Origin: Clostridiales bacterium
GTDB taxonomy: Bacteria > Bacillota > Clostridia > Tissierellales > GPF-1
Assembly: GCA_013619125.1 (NCBI GenBank)
Contig: JABXKS010000046.1
Location: 1 to 56,707, forward strand
DNA length: 56,707 bases
Reading direction: 5' to 3'
The position numbers were made by a program, and so were the translations under genes. Shown piece after piece: positions 34,172 to 42,880 of this stretch. Every line of letters begins with the position of its first letter. Position 1 is the stretch's first letter. The notes below the pieces were generated by a model. It saw only the letters and a program-made list of their open reading frames with translations, had not been told where the DNA came from and searched no databases.

Positions 34172-34945
34172 ATGTTTGGTGAAGAGAGACTGGTAGCAAT
34201 TTTGAATCTGTTGAGTCAGAAAAAACGCGTCACGGTCCAGGAATTATCGAAACAGTTTCAGGTGTCGGAAGTGACCATTCGACGAGACTTGAATCGCCTG
34301 GCAGATGATGGATATATCACCCGCACCTATGGCGGAGCCATGCTGGAAGGCGCGGCGGAACAGGAGTTGTCTTTTGAACATAAGAAGCGTGAAATGCCCG
34401 AGATCAAGGAGTTGATCGCTGAACGAGCGGCAGCCATGGTAAAGGAAGGGGATACGATCGCGTTAGACGCTTCCACCATTACATATCGCATGGTGGAATA
34501 CTTAAAGGGAAAAAGGATCACCATTATTACCAATAGTTTGGATATCGCGGAAGAGGTTGCTCATCATCCAGATATGACCTTGATTTTGTGCGGGGGAATT
34601 TTGCGTCACGATACCCGTGCGTTAATGGGTCCCGTTGCGGAGCGTCAATGGCGTGAATATCGCGCGGACCTTGCCTTTATTGGATGCAATGCGGTTCACC
34701 CTGATTTTGGACTGATGACGACCAATGCTGTGGATACCTACAGCAAGCGAGCGATACGCGAGATCTCGAAAGAAGCCTATATGGTGGCGGAGACGGCTAA
34801 GTTTGGACGAACATCCCTGCATCGAATCTTTTCCTTTTCGGAAATCGATGGAATTATTACCGATGCAAGTGACCCCGATGGAATCAAACGAACCATTCAA
34901 GCTACAACAAAGATATTGATTGCGAAAGCAAAAGAGGAGGAATAG
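34172..34945 (+). CDS. DeoR family transcriptional repressor
   Basis: Protein of 257 residues. HTH of the DeoR family at the N-terminus (RVTVQELSKQFQVSEVTIRRDLNRL) and a C-terminal sugar-phosphate sensor domain with TIALDASTITYRMVEYL, ITNSLDIAEEV, LCGGILRHDTRALMGPVAE and AFIGCNAV. It probably represses its own operon and is relieved by a phosphorylated sugar. RBS AAAGGAG. The aldolase gene starts 3 bp after its stop. Confidence 0.93.
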   Translation: MFGEERLVAILNLLSQKKRVTVQELSKQFQVSEVTIRRDLNRLADDGYITRTYGGAMLEGAAEQELSFEHKKREMPEIKELIAERAAAMVKEGDTIALDASTITYRMVEYLKGKRITIITNSLDIAEEVAHHPDMTLILCGGILRHDTRALMGPVAERQWREYRADLAFIGCNAVHPDFGLMTTNAVDTYSKRAIREISKEAYMVAETAKFGRTSLHRIFSFSEIDGIITDASDPDGIKRTIQATTKILIAKAKEEE

Positions 34946-34948
34946 GGT

Positions 34949-35788
34949 ATGTTGGTAAATATGAAGGAAATGCTACAAACGGCAAAGGCGGAAGGATATG
35001 GCGTAATCGCTACGGATGCTTGGAATTCAACAAGCCTCAAAGCGATGGTAGAGATTGCACAAGAGAAAAAGGCGCCGATTATTTTATCTTTGGCGGAGGT
35101 TCATCTCTCAAATATCACAGCTAAAGAAATGGCAGAATTGGCAAAGATCTATACGAAAGACACAACGGTTCCTATGGCGTTACATTTCGATCATGGCATG
35201 ACATTCGACGAGATTGTCAAGGCGATCCATGCGGGATTTACTTCCGTTATGATAGATGCGTCTTCTTGTGATTTTGAAGAAAACGTACGTAGAACCAAGG
35301 AAATTGTAAAGATTGCCCATGCGGTCAATGTAAGCGTAGAAGCAGAAATTGGTCATGTCGGCGGCGCGGAAGGCGGTGGTGACGACGGACTTGGAAGTCT
35401 GTTGACAGATCCGGAAGAAGCGGTGCGCTTTGTCCAAGAAACCGGAGTGGATTGTCTGGCGGTTTCCGTGGGAACAGCCCATGGTTTGTATACCGGTATT
35501 CCGAAATTGGATTTTGAACGATTAGAAGAAATTGCGAAAGTAGTTTCAGTTCCTCTGGTTTTGCATGGAGGAAGTGGATCTGGCGATGAAAATCTTCGAA
35601 AAGCAGTCGAATTGGGCATTAGCAAGATCAATGTATTTTCGGATATGTTGAAAACAATCGAAGTAAATACGGAAAAAGCGGGAGAAGATATTTTCGGATT
35701 GGATCGAGAAAAAATCGCCAAAGAGTCTGTGAAGGAATGTGTTGCGCATTATATGAAGGTGTTCAAATCAGAGGGAGTTTGTCAATGA
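34949..35788 (+). CDS. class II (zinc) ketose-bisphosphate aldolase, GatY/KbaY/FbaA-like
   Basis: Protein of 279 residues. Zinc site and catalytic residues: LHFDHG (Asp-His), EAEIGHVGGAEGG (metal Glu and the lysine-poor loop of this subgroup), SVGTAHGLY (metal His) and LHGGSGSGDENLRKA (metal His and phosphate loop). It cleaves a ketose-1,6-bisphosphate or related phosphoketose into DHAP and an aldehyde. GAGGAGG lies inside the end of the regulator gene. The stop overlaps the next start as ATGA. The substrate is probably not central fructose bisphosphate, given the operon. Confidence 0.9.
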   Translation: MLVNMKEMLQTAKAEGYGVIATDAWNSTSLKAMVEIAQEKKAPIILSLAEVHLSNITAKEMAELAKIYTKDTTVPMALHFDHGMTFDEIVKAIHAGFTSVMIDASSCDFEENVRRTKEIVKIAHAVNVSVEAEIGHVGGAEGGGDDGLGSLLTDPEEAVRFVQETGVDCLAVSVGTAHGLYTGIPKLDFERLEEIAKVVSVPLVLHGGSGSGDENLRKAVELGISKINVFSDMLKTIEVNTEKAGEDIFGLDREKIAKESVKECVAHYMKVFKSEGVCQ

Positions 35789-36921
35789 TCGGATACAGTG
35801 TAATCGGATATGGCGGGATTGCGAAGACCCATTTGATGGGGATCAATAATTTCCGCGCGCTAGAGTTGGATCTCCCGATGGTAGAAAAGGTTGCCATGAT
35901 CGGCAGCCGCCAAACCCCGGAAAAAGAAAAGCTTGCGCAAGATCTCGGATTCTCTTATTTCTCTGCGGAGCGTGCTGAAGTGTTGGCGGATGAAAAAGTA
36001 GATGTGGTGGATATTTGCGCACCAAACAAGTTTCATGCACCATTTACTATTGAAGCCTTGCAAGCGGGGAAAAACGTCTATTGTGAAAAGCCTTTTGCAA
36101 TGAATCGGGCAGAAATTGCAGCTATTGGAGAAGCGTTGAAAACCTCGAAGGGAATCATGCAGGCGAGTTATAACAAACGCTTTTTGCCAGCGTTCTCCAT
36201 TGCGCGAGCAGCCATTCGATCCGGTGTTTTAGGCAAGGTGACGAGTTTTCGGGCGGAGTATTATCATTCCAGCTATTTAAACCCAGAAAAACCATATGCG
36301 TGGCGTATGAGCAAAGAAGCCTCCGGCGGTGGGGCTTTGGCTGACTTGGGAAGCCATGCGACCGATCTGGTTCGCTTGGTTCTGGGCGATGTGGATTCTG
36401 TGTTGACAGATATGAAAACCGTTGTGCAGGAGCGTAAAGATGCCAAAGGCGAATTGGTTCAAGTGGATGTGGAAGATTGGGTTATGAGTCGACTGGTGAT
36501 GAAGAGTGGAGCTGTGGGGTCTGTAGAGGCATCACGAGTTGCAGTTGGAAAAGAGGGCTTCCGGTTTGAGGTATATGGCGAACAAGGATCCTTTATCATC
36601 GACCCCATTCTTGATCCATGGAAAGTGAATTTTACAAATGAGATGGGACAAACGGCGCAAATTCCGAAATCATCTTATCAAGAAGACACGTTCTTCCAAT
36701 TGGTAGAGGGACTTTATCCAAAGAACAAGTTGTTTACTCATGGATGGATGCTTGATTCGCATACGGCATCTCTTGCGAGTTTTATGAAAAGAATTGAAAC
36801 AGGAAGTATTATTGACGGCGTGCCGACTTTTGAGGAAGCGGCGCGAACCGATGCGGTTTTGGAAGCTGGATATGAGTCGGCGAAAACTGGAAATATTATA
36901 AAAGTAATCTATGATTTTTAG
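35785..36921 (+). CDS. Gfo/Idh/MocA family oxidoreductase
   Basis: Protein of 378 residues from the ATG at 35785 (coupled by ATGA; the longer frame upstream lies inside the aldolase gene). N-terminal Rossmann fold (VIGYGGIAKTHLMG), DICAPNKFHAPF, GKNVYCEKPFAMN (the EKP motif with catalytic Lys) and GGGALADLGSHATDLVRL (catalytic His of the second domain). It oxidises or reduces a sugar or polyol with NAD(P). Together with the aldolase and DeoR it forms a small sugar pathway, substrate unknown. Confidence 0.92.
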   Translation: MIGYSVIGYGGIAKTHLMGINNFRALELDLPMVEKVAMIGSRQTPEKEKLAQDLGFSYFSAERAEVLADEKVDVVDICAPNKFHAPFTIEALQAGKNVYCEKPFAMNRAEIAAIGEALKTSKGIMQASYNKRFLPAFSIARAAIRSGVLGKVTSFRAEYYHSSYLNPEKPYAWRMSKEASGGGALADLGSHATDLVRLVLGDVDSVLTDMKTVVQERKDAKGELVQVDVEDWVMSRLVMKSGAVGSVEASRVAVGKEGFRFEVYGEQGSFIIDPILDPWKVNFTNEMGQTAQIPKSSYQEDTFFQLVEGLYPKNKLFTHGWMLDSHTASLASFMKRIETGSIIDGVPTFEEAARTDAVLEAGYESAKTGNIIKVIYDF

Positions 36922-36922
36922 C

Positions 36923-36955
36923 AAAGAGAAGGCGGATGATCCGCTTTCTTTTTTT
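36923..36955 (+). terminator. terminator of the aldolase-oxidoreductase operon
   Basis: GGCGGAT and ATCCGCT pair around G, flanked by AAAGA and TCTTT, followed by a T-run. Confidence 0.75.
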
Positions 36956-37240
36956 AGAGTTTCTTACTTTTTCTTACAAGGAACCTGTTCCTTTTGCTTT
37001 TTATGTCAGAGTGAATTAATAACTTATCATCGTGGCGTTGAAAAAGATGGAAAATGACGAGGAAACGATAATATTACCTTGAATTTCCCTTATTTTTTGG
37101 AATAAATATTCAAAAAACGATTTGTGGATAACTCTCATTTATGTAATAAAATGGTATTTATATTTTGATAGACGTTGGTCTTTGTCCCCGTTAAAATAGA
37201 AAATAGGTGAGTTTACACAGAATTAATAGGGGAGGAAAAT
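36956..37240 (+). other. AT-rich intergenic region
   Basis: About 285 bp without an ORF that has both an RBS and family likeness. It contains runs of A and T, several TATTTATAT-like stretches and a small CTTACAAGGAACCTGTTCC palindrome-like segment (GGAAC/GTTCC near 36982-36994). A TTGATA (37165-37170) lies too far (21 bp) from TAAAAT (37192-37197) to be a convincing sigma-A promoter. The promoter of the lipoprotein gene must lie here but is not clear. Confidence 0.4.
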
Positions 37241-38761
37241 ATGAAGAAGATCATTTCAATTTTATTAGTGATAGCGCTACTGCTCACGATGACAGCTTGT
37301 TCGTCGGGAAGTGCAGAACCAGCGGCTGAAGCATCAAGTCAAGAGACTGCGAAGAGTAGCTTTATGGCATCTGGTGAAGGGGAGGACGCTACGGAACCGG
37401 AGCAACTTGTTGAGCCGGATAAAGAACCGGATCCTCAGCCTATAAAAAAGAATGAAATTCTAGTGATTGCGGAAAGCGATCTTGGAAGCAACTTTGAATT
37501 TGGCTACAACAATGACGGATTCACCCTTGTTTATCCAAACAGCGGTAATGAATACCAGATGGCTTGGTACAATGATGATATAGAGATTGAATCTGCATTC
37601 CATGACGTGTATGGATGCCATTACATTTTGAAGAGCAATGAAGAACGAAAGACAAAGGAGTTTTATTATACGACTTCCAACGGTTCTTTGGGTAATTCCA
37701 TCCATTACGTGAATTTGGAAACGCGAGAAGATCGATTCGTCGCCCAAGGGATCCTGTATGAAGCTTTGTCTTACGGGTATTTCAACGGCAGATTGATTGT
37801 TTGGATCGACGGTATCAATGTGAAGAATGGGTTGGAAGAAGGATACTACATTTATGAAACGGACGGCACGATGTTGACCTATGTCGGTCTGGAAAATGAT
37901 GAGACCTTCATCAAGACGGGTGAGCATGAGAAACGAGAAAAACCGCAAGTGCCAGTAGAACCTAAGCCCCAACCAGAGCCCGAAAAACCCTTGGAGCCAG
38001 AGCCAGAGCCAGCTAAGCCAATCGTAGTGAGCGAGAAAGATGTGTTGCTTGTTAATGAAGAATACCAATTTGACTTAAGTGGTGATGGCAAGTTGGAGAC
38101 ATTCGAGTTTGTAAAGGAAAACGACAATCAACCGAAGCTAGTTGTAAATGGCGCGAGTCGGGTTTTTCAAAATATCGAACCTGACCTTTTATTTATGGAG
38201 TATCGAATCATCGATTTGAATCCCGCAGATCCATATAAGGATTTGGAAATTATAGAAGCTGCACCACCGTATGAGCAAAGCATTCATTTTGTACGCATAA
38301 AAGATGATCGTGGCAATTCGAAAATTGAGTACTACGGTCCCTTAACCGTTGCATGTGAAGATTACGAGAATGACCGAGTGCTTTATCAAGGAAATGATAA
38401 AATTTTAGTCATTGAAATGTCCAAGATTGTGACGGCATTTTATCAAAAATTCTATGAACTTGGTTATGAGTCCGTGACGGACATCTCGAGACCGGATATC
38501 ACCAAATATATGCAACCTTATCGCACAACCTTGAATAAAGACATATGGGCTTTTCCAACATCGGAGTACACCGATAGTGGGGCGGTATATCTGAATGCTG
38601 GGGATCAAATTATTATCCATGGAGAGTCGGAAGGAAATCTCTGGATTGAATATTTGGGAGAGGCGTCATCGGAATTTCTGTGGCTTTTGGGAAATACGAT
38701 CACACATCAACCGGATAACAATGGACAATACTTATTTACCGGTGTTCAATTTTGGAGTTAG
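37241..38761 (+). CDS. lipoprotein with acidic Pro/Glu linkers, unknown function
   Basis: Protein of 506 residues. Lipoprotein signal with lipobox MTAC (Cys 20). An S/A/E-rich stalk is followed by a beta-rich N-terminal domain (about 70-215), a PEPEKPLEPEPEP-type rigid linker (about 225-260), a second domain starting with an EF-hand-like loop DLSGDGKLE (typical of VCBS/dockerin-like Ca loops), and a C-terminal segment reminiscent of bacterial SH3 domains (VYLNAGDQIIIHGESEGNLWIEYL). It is probably held on the outer membrane leaflet facing the wall. RBS GGGGAGG. The next gene encodes another lipoprotein 20 bp away, so they are cotranscribed. Confidence 0.75.
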   Translation: MKKIISILLVIALLLTMTACSSGSAEPAAEASSQETAKSSFMASGEGEDATEPEQLVEPDKEPDPQPIKKNEILVIAESDLGSNFEFGYNNDGFTLVYPNSGNEYQMAWYNDDIEIESAFHDVYGCHYILKSNEERKTKEFYYTTSNGSLGNSIHYVNLETREDRFVAQGILYEALSYGYFNGRLIVWIDGINVKNGLEEGYYIYETDGTMLTYVGLENDETFIKTGEHEKREKPQVPVEPKPQPEPEKPLEPEPEPAKPIVVSEKDVLLVNEEYQFDLSGDGKLETFEFVKENDNQPKLVVNGASRVFQNIEPDLLFMEYRIIDLNPADPYKDLEIIEAAPPYEQSIHFVRIKDDRGNSKIEYYGPLTVACEDYENDRVLYQGNDKILVIEMSKIVTAFYQKFYELGYESVTDISRPDITKYMQPYRTTLNKDIWAFPTSEYTDSGAVYLNAGDQIIIHGESEGNLWIEYLGEASSEFLWLLGNTITHQPDNNGQYLFTGVQFWS

Positions 38762-38780
38762 GGCATAAAGGAGAGAAGAC

Positions 38781-40742
38781 ATGAAAAAGAGAATCAGTGT
38801 ATTACTATTGGTATTAATCATGATCACGCTTAGCGCCTGCGGTGGTGCTTCAGCAAGTTCAGAACCAGTTCCACAATTGGCGATTGAGAAAGATGTGACC
38901 ATGTTGTTAAAGGGAATTGGTGATTCCTTCGACATGGTGAAATCACTTGGAAACCTGCCAGAAGCGCAGGTGAATGGCAATCTTTACTATTATCAGAATG
39001 CGAACACGGAAGGGTATTTTTCTGGTTTTGACCTAGGAGTTGAATTGGAAACGGATGGGCAAACCGTGAAGCAGATCTTTATTCAACCGATCGGAGAGGC
39101 GAAAATCACGGCAAATCAACTTGTGATTGGTGGAAACGTAGTGGATGCCAAAGCAATTTTTGGGGAAGGTGAATTGAGTTCTACTGAGACGAATGGAGCA
39201 ATCAGCAACTTCATGACCTTTGCGGACCCAACCTATCAGATGAAAGCAACAGCAAAAGACCAGAAAATAATTGCAGCCGCTTTTACCAAGTTGGCAGTAC
39301 AATCATCATCTGACAATCCACCGGAAGTATCGGTCGACGCGAAGCCGGAAGTGGATGTAAAACCGGATGATAAGACGACGGATGCGGCGCCTGAATCCAA
39401 TCAAGCAGCTCAGCCGGAACTGACGAAAAATTCAACCTTTGACATGTTGCTTGTGTATTTGGGACAGGATTTTTCGACTGTTGAAGAAGAGTTGGGAACT
39501 GAGTATGATCGTATTGAGGAAGCCTATGAAGATTTAGCGATTTATCGCGAAGACGGGCTAACAATAACCTTCTCCATTAACTATGACACCAACGTGGTCT
39601 TTACGATTGGGATTGGGTACGACTCACTCGGTACGGAACTTGATACTAGTATTCCATTGGGTCTTGGCGGCATAAATCTCGGCATGACTGCGAAGGATGT
39701 TGTGTATAATCAAGATGTTTATGGAGATTATGCGCTCTATGTTGCCACTGACAACAAAAATGTGGTGTACAACATTCAAGCGATGCAAATGTATCCTGAT
39801 TTTGTCTTTGAGGCGCCGGAAGTTGTAGAAAACCCAGCGGATGATGGTTATGCGTTGTCCATTGAAAACCACGAGAAGTATTCCATCCTGAGCCTTACGT
39901 ACAACTCGACCGGAGAGACCATTGAACTGGTAAACACCAAGGGACGTACTGACGGGGATCATTTTTTTGACGGGATGGACGTGAAAATCCTGAATGCAAA
40001 GGCGAGTAAAGACGGGAAAACCATTTATTTTGAAACGGATGATCCGAAGATGACGAGTGGGTACGGCGCGTCAAACAATACGATATTCACCTATGACTTG
40101 CAATCTGGGTATGAAGAGAACCTGTGTCTAGGATTCTTGGAAGAACCAGTGAAGGTCAATCCGTACGAAGACTATGTCATCATTACCTATTATGAACCGA
40201 ATCCAAAGGGTGGATACTATGAACCCTATATTTTAATCGATCAAGAGGGAACATATACATTCTTGGGCACTGAATTGGAAACCGATTTGGGCGATCAGAT
40301 CAGACGCGCCTTGAACGGGGAGATTGATGAATATGCCATGGATATGCCGAATGCAGAGTCCATTAACGGCATCTATGTGAATTACGCGAAATATTCGGCC
40401 GTTGTTGCCGAGGATTATAAAGGTGTGAATCTCGATAAATTCATCAGCAATCAGACGATTCAGAATCCATACTTTACGGATGACGGACAACCCTTGTATC
40501 CGGATCATTTTGCCGTATTCGGCACCATTTACAATGTACGTTGGAAGGTCGGAGTCAACATGGATGAGTCGCATGTTTATCCGGTTGCAGACAAGATGAC
40601 GGACACCTATGTCACCTATGAAACGTGGCGACCTGGTGATATGTCGGTGGATACATTTTTATTTGAAGACCAGAATGGGAAAGAATATCAGATTATTATT
40701 GAAGATATGAGTGACAATATTGATTTGGTCATGATTCCGTAG
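38781..40742 (+). CDS. large lipoprotein with tandem related domains, unknown function
   Basis: Protein of 653 residues, lipobox LSAC (Cys 20). Two related domains are visible: one starting VTMLLKGIGDSFDMVKSLG (about 35-180) and one starting FDMLLVYLGQDFSTVEEELG (about 218-345). They are joined by an acidic D/P/K linker. Both begin with a helix followed by paired strands, suggesting an internal duplication. The C-terminal 300 residues are beta-rich with DUF-like repeats, family not recognised. RBS AAAGGAGAG. Ends with a strong terminator. Confidence 0.75.
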   Translation: MKKRISVLLLVLIMITLSACGGASASSEPVPQLAIEKDVTMLLKGIGDSFDMVKSLGNLPEAQVNGNLYYYQNANTEGYFSGFDLGVELETDGQTVKQIFIQPIGEAKITANQLVIGGNVVDAKAIFGEGELSSTETNGAISNFMTFADPTYQMKATAKDQKIIAAAFTKLAVQSSSDNPPEVSVDAKPEVDVKPDDKTTDAAPESNQAAQPELTKNSTFDMLLVYLGQDFSTVEEELGTEYDRIEEAYEDLAIYREDGLTITFSINYDTNVVFTIGIGYDSLGTELDTSIPLGLGGINLGMTAKDVVYNQDVYGDYALYVATDNKNVVYNIQAMQMYPDFVFEAPEVVENPADDGYALSIENHEKYSILSLTYNSTGETIELVNTKGRTDGDHFFDGMDVKILNAKASKDGKTIYFETDDPKMTSGYGASNNTIFTYDLQSGYEENLCLGFLEEPVKVNPYEDYVIITYYEPNPKGGYYEPYILIDQEGTYTFLGTELETDLGDQIRRALNGEIDEYAMDMPNAESINGIYVNYAKYSAVVAEDYKGVNLDKFISNQTIQNPYFTDDGQPLYPDHFAVFGTIYNVRWKVGVNMDESHVYPVADKMTDTYVTYETWRPGDMSVDTFLFEDQNGKEYQIIIEDMSDNIDLVMIP

Positions 40743-40756
40743 AGATAAGAGCAGAA

Positions 40757-40787
40757 GGGCTGCACCCTAGAGGGTGCAGCCTTTTTT
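40757..40787 (+). terminator. terminator of the lipoprotein pair
   Basis: GGCTGCACCCT and AGGGTGCAGCC form an 11-bp stem followed by six T. Confidence 0.9.
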
Positions 40788-40799
40788 GACGCTTATGAT

Positions 40800-40828
40800 T
40801 TGACTTTCTGGAACGAATCGGGTAATCT
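40800..40828 (+). promoter_or_regulatory. promoter of the SorC-type regulator gene
   Basis: TTGACT, 17 bp, TAATCT. Start near 40835, which excludes the longer frame beginning at 40800 and fixes the ATG at 40869. Confidence 0.8.
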
Positions 40829-40835
40829 AAACGAA

Positions 40836-40855
40836 ACAAAGGTAATGACAAATGT
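40836..40855 (+). promoter_or_regulatory. candidate autoregulatory operator of the SorC-type regulator
   Basis: ACAAAGGT, AATG, ACAAATGT. The right half is the exact reverse complement of ACATTTGT in the operator at 41854-41873, and the 8-4-8 layout is the same; the left half matches in 5 of 8 positions. It sits at the transcription start, which suits autorepression. Confidence 0.4.
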
Positions 40856-40868
40856 AAGGGGCGATTAT

Positions 40869-41807
40869 ATGGATAGCGAAATGATGAAACTCATTCAAGT
40901 CGCAAAGTTGTACTATGAAGAGAATATGACACAATCCCAAATCGCAAAGCAGCTTGGAGTATCGAGGCCATTGGTGAGCAATATGCTGTCAAAAGCCCGG
41001 AATACAGGGATTGTTGAGATAAAAATCAAGGAGCCGTTTGGTAACAATATGCTTCTTCTGAATCAATTAAAGAACCTCTTTAATGTACAAGGAGGCTATG
41101 TATTGCCGTCGTCGCAATCGGCTTATCTGACGGATAAGGCGATAATCAACCAGGCGCAGTTTTTTATCAAAGAAGAGATTCAGGAGATGAAAGCCATCGG
41201 TCTTGGATGGGGATACACGATTCGAGAGGTTGTGGAAGCGCTGAAGGAAGATGATTTTTCTGGATCCAACGAGGGAATTGTTTGCCCTTTGATTGGAACG
41301 GCATCCATTCCGAACAAAGGATATCACCCATCGGAATTGGTGCGCGAGTTTTCAACAAAAACGGGGTATGAACCTCATTTTTTGTTTGCGCCGGCCTTTC
41401 CAACTACGGATCAGGAACAAGGCTTGTACATCAATACCGATAATTATCAGGACGTGGAAAAGTTATGGAATCAGCTGGATACGGTGGTTTTCGGAATGGG
41501 CGCATACCCATCAGTACCAGACCATGCAACGGCTCTGCGGTTTGGAAAAGAATTGAATAACCAGGGTGCGGTAGGGAAGTTTTTATCTTATTTTTTTGAC
41601 AAGGATGGACAGATTATTCATGGCGAAAATGACTTTGCCATTCAAATTCCTTTGTCCAAACTGGGACGGGTAAAACGCGTGGTGGCGGTTTGTCCAGCTG
41701 AAATCAATGCAAAGGCAATTTTGGGGGCATTGAAGACCGGATTTATCACACATATTATTGTGACGGAAGAACGTGCGCGCGAGGTGATCGCGATAAAAGC
41801 TGATTAG
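40869..41807 (+). CDS. SorC/LsrR-type transcriptional regulator
   Basis: Protein of 312 residues (ATG 40869, RBS AAGGGGCG). N-terminal HTH: AKLYYEENMTQSQIAKQLGVSRPLVSNMLSKA, the signature of SorC/DeoR-type regulators including LsrR. The C-terminal sugar-phosphate-binding domain has AIGLGWGYTIREVVEAL, GIVCPLIGT, VVFGMGAYPS and VGKFLSYFFDKDGQI, as in LsrR/CggR. It probably represses the dhaL-lsrF operon downstream and responds to a phosphorylated intermediate of that pathway. A terminator separates the two units. Confidence 0.9.
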   Translation: MDSEMMKLIQVAKLYYEENMTQSQIAKQLGVSRPLVSNMLSKARNTGIVEIKIKEPFGNNMLLLNQLKNLFNVQGGYVLPSSQSAYLTDKAIINQAQFFIKEEIQEMKAIGLGWGYTIREVVEALKEDDFSGSNEGIVCPLIGTASIPNKGYHPSELVREFSTKTGYEPHFLFAPAFPTTDQEQGLYINTDNYQDVEKLWNQLDTVVFGMGAYPSVPDHATALRFGKELNNQGAVGKFLSYFFDKDGQIIHGENDFAIQIPLSKLGRVKRVVAVCPAEINAKAILGALKTGFITHIIVTEERAREVIAIKAD

Positions 41808-41831
41808 AACCGCAAAGCGGTTCTTTTTTTT
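41807..41831 (+). terminator. terminator of the SorC-type regulator gene
   Basis: GAACCGC and GCGGTTC pair around AAA, followed by eight T. The stem begins at the regulator's stop codon. Confidence 0.88.
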
Positions 41832-41850
41832 GTTTTCAGAAAACTCGCCG

Positions 41851-41879
41851 TTTACATTTGTTATTACATATGTTAGATT
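41851..41879 (+). promoter_or_regulatory. promoter and operator of the dhaL-VOC-dhaK-lsrF operon
   Basis: TTTACA, 17 bp, TAGATT. The spacer is filled by a near-perfect palindrome at 41854-41873: ACATTTGT, TATT, ACATATGT (one mismatch between half-sites). A repressor bound here would block polymerase. The SorC-type regulator encoded just upstream is the obvious candidate. Confidence 0.7.
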
Positions 41880-41908
41880 GTAATTATGAATATAAGGAGG
41901 CGGCTGAA

Positions 41909-42529
41909 TTGACAACGACTTTTTTAAAACAATTGCTCCTGCCCGTGACAAAATTGCTGACAGAAAATATGGCGTATTTAACGAAATTGGATTCAGCAAC
42001 TGGAGACGGCGATCACGGGGTCACGATCGGAAAAATTGCAGAAACAATTCGTAAAACCATGAATGGGCTTACTGGTGAGGAAAACGTTGCGGAGGTTTTG
42101 GAAGATCTTTCGTGGGAAATAATGAATGTGAATGGTGGATCTGCAGGACCGCTTTGGGGTTCTTTTTTTGAGGGCTTGGCAGAAGGTGCGGCTATGAAGG
42201 CGAAAAATGATCAGGATCAGTTGAAGAATATGTTGATCAAAGCACAGGAAAGTTTCTATGAGATTTCAAAAGCAGAAGTTGGTCAAAAAACCATGATCGA
42301 TGCCATTGTTCCAGCAACCAAGATTTTGCAAGGAAGCGAAGCCTCTGTAGAAACTTTGGCGGAAGAAATGGCGGCAGCAGCCGTTGCGGGCGCGGATGAC
42401 ACGATCAATATGATTGCAAAATTTGGCCGTGCGAAGACGCTGAAAGAAAGAAGCATTGGGCACAAGGATCCTGGGGCAGTATCTTTTAGTTTGTTTTATC
42501 GGGGAATTGCTATCGGTCTTCAAAAATAA
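41909..42529 (+). CDS. DhaL-like ATP-binding subunit of a dihydroxyacetone kinase
   Basis: Protein of 206 residues from the TTG at 41909, 8 nt after AAGGAGG; the longer open frame begins inside the promoter. The all-helical DhaL fold is indicated by the Mg-nucleotide motif LDSATGDGDHG (Asp 28, 33, 35), NGGSAGPLWGSFF, GQKTMIDAIVPA and GRAKTLKERSIGHKDPGA. It donates phosphate from ATP (or from a PTS partner) to the substrate held by DhaK. No DhaM phosphotransfer protein is in the operon, so ATP is the likely donor. In this context the substrate may not be dihydroxyacetone. Confidence 0.9.
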   Translation: MTTTFLKQLLLPVTKLLTENMAYLTKLDSATGDGDHGVTIGKIAETIRKTMNGLTGEENVAEVLEDLSWEIMNVNGGSAGPLWGSFFEGLAEGAAMKAKNDQDQLKNMLIKAQESFYEISKAEVGQKTMIDAIVPATKILQGSEASVETLAEEMAAAAVAGADDTINMIAKFGRAKTLKERSIGHKDPGAVSFSLFYRGIAIGLQK

Positions 42530-42546
42530 AAAAAGGAGGATGAAGA

Positions 42547-42867
42547 ATGAGTATGGAGATTATGCACATTGGCGTACCGACGAAAACGCCACAAAAGAAT
42601 GAGGTGTATTCGGAGGGATTGAAGCTTTTTATTTCGGGTCCCGACAACAATCCAATGAAATTCGAGTACCTTCGGTTTGAAGCGGATACGCCGATGCATC
42701 CAGATGTAGTTAATAACATCCACATCGCCTATAAGGTAGATAAGCTTGCTGATTATACGGACAAGTACGAAGTCTTGGAAGGTCCAATGGAAGCTGCAGA
42801 AGAGTTGACGATTGTATTTGTTAAGATCGATGGCGCGGTTTGTGAATTAATGGAATTCCATAACTAG
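42547..42867 (+). CDS. VOC (glyoxalase-fold) small protein, possible isomerase
   Basis: Protein of 106 residues, RBS AAAGGAGG. The VOC superfamily pattern is visible: His7 in MHIGVPT, an acidic position in KFEYLRFE (Glu 40/45), His59 in NNIHIAYKV and Glu 100/103 in CELMEF near the C-terminus. These are the four usual metal-ligand positions (H-E-H-E). VOC proteins catalyse isomerisation, epimerisation or ring opening at a metal centre. Placed between dhaL and dhaK, it likely rearranges the phosphorylated product before LsrF. That role is inferred. Confidence 0.7.
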   Translation: MSMEIMHIGVPTKTPQKNEVYSEGLKLFISGPDNNPMKFEYLRFEADTPMHPDVVNNIHIAYKVDKLADYTDKYEVLEGPMEAAEELTIVFVKIDGAVCELMEFHN

Positions 42868-42880
42868 GGGGAACGAGAAG

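Noticed and set aside
40800-40868. The longer start of the SorC-type regulator (TTG at 40800)
   Set aside because: That codon is the -35 box itself; the -10 and start site lie inside the extension, and the ATG at 40869 has its own RBS.
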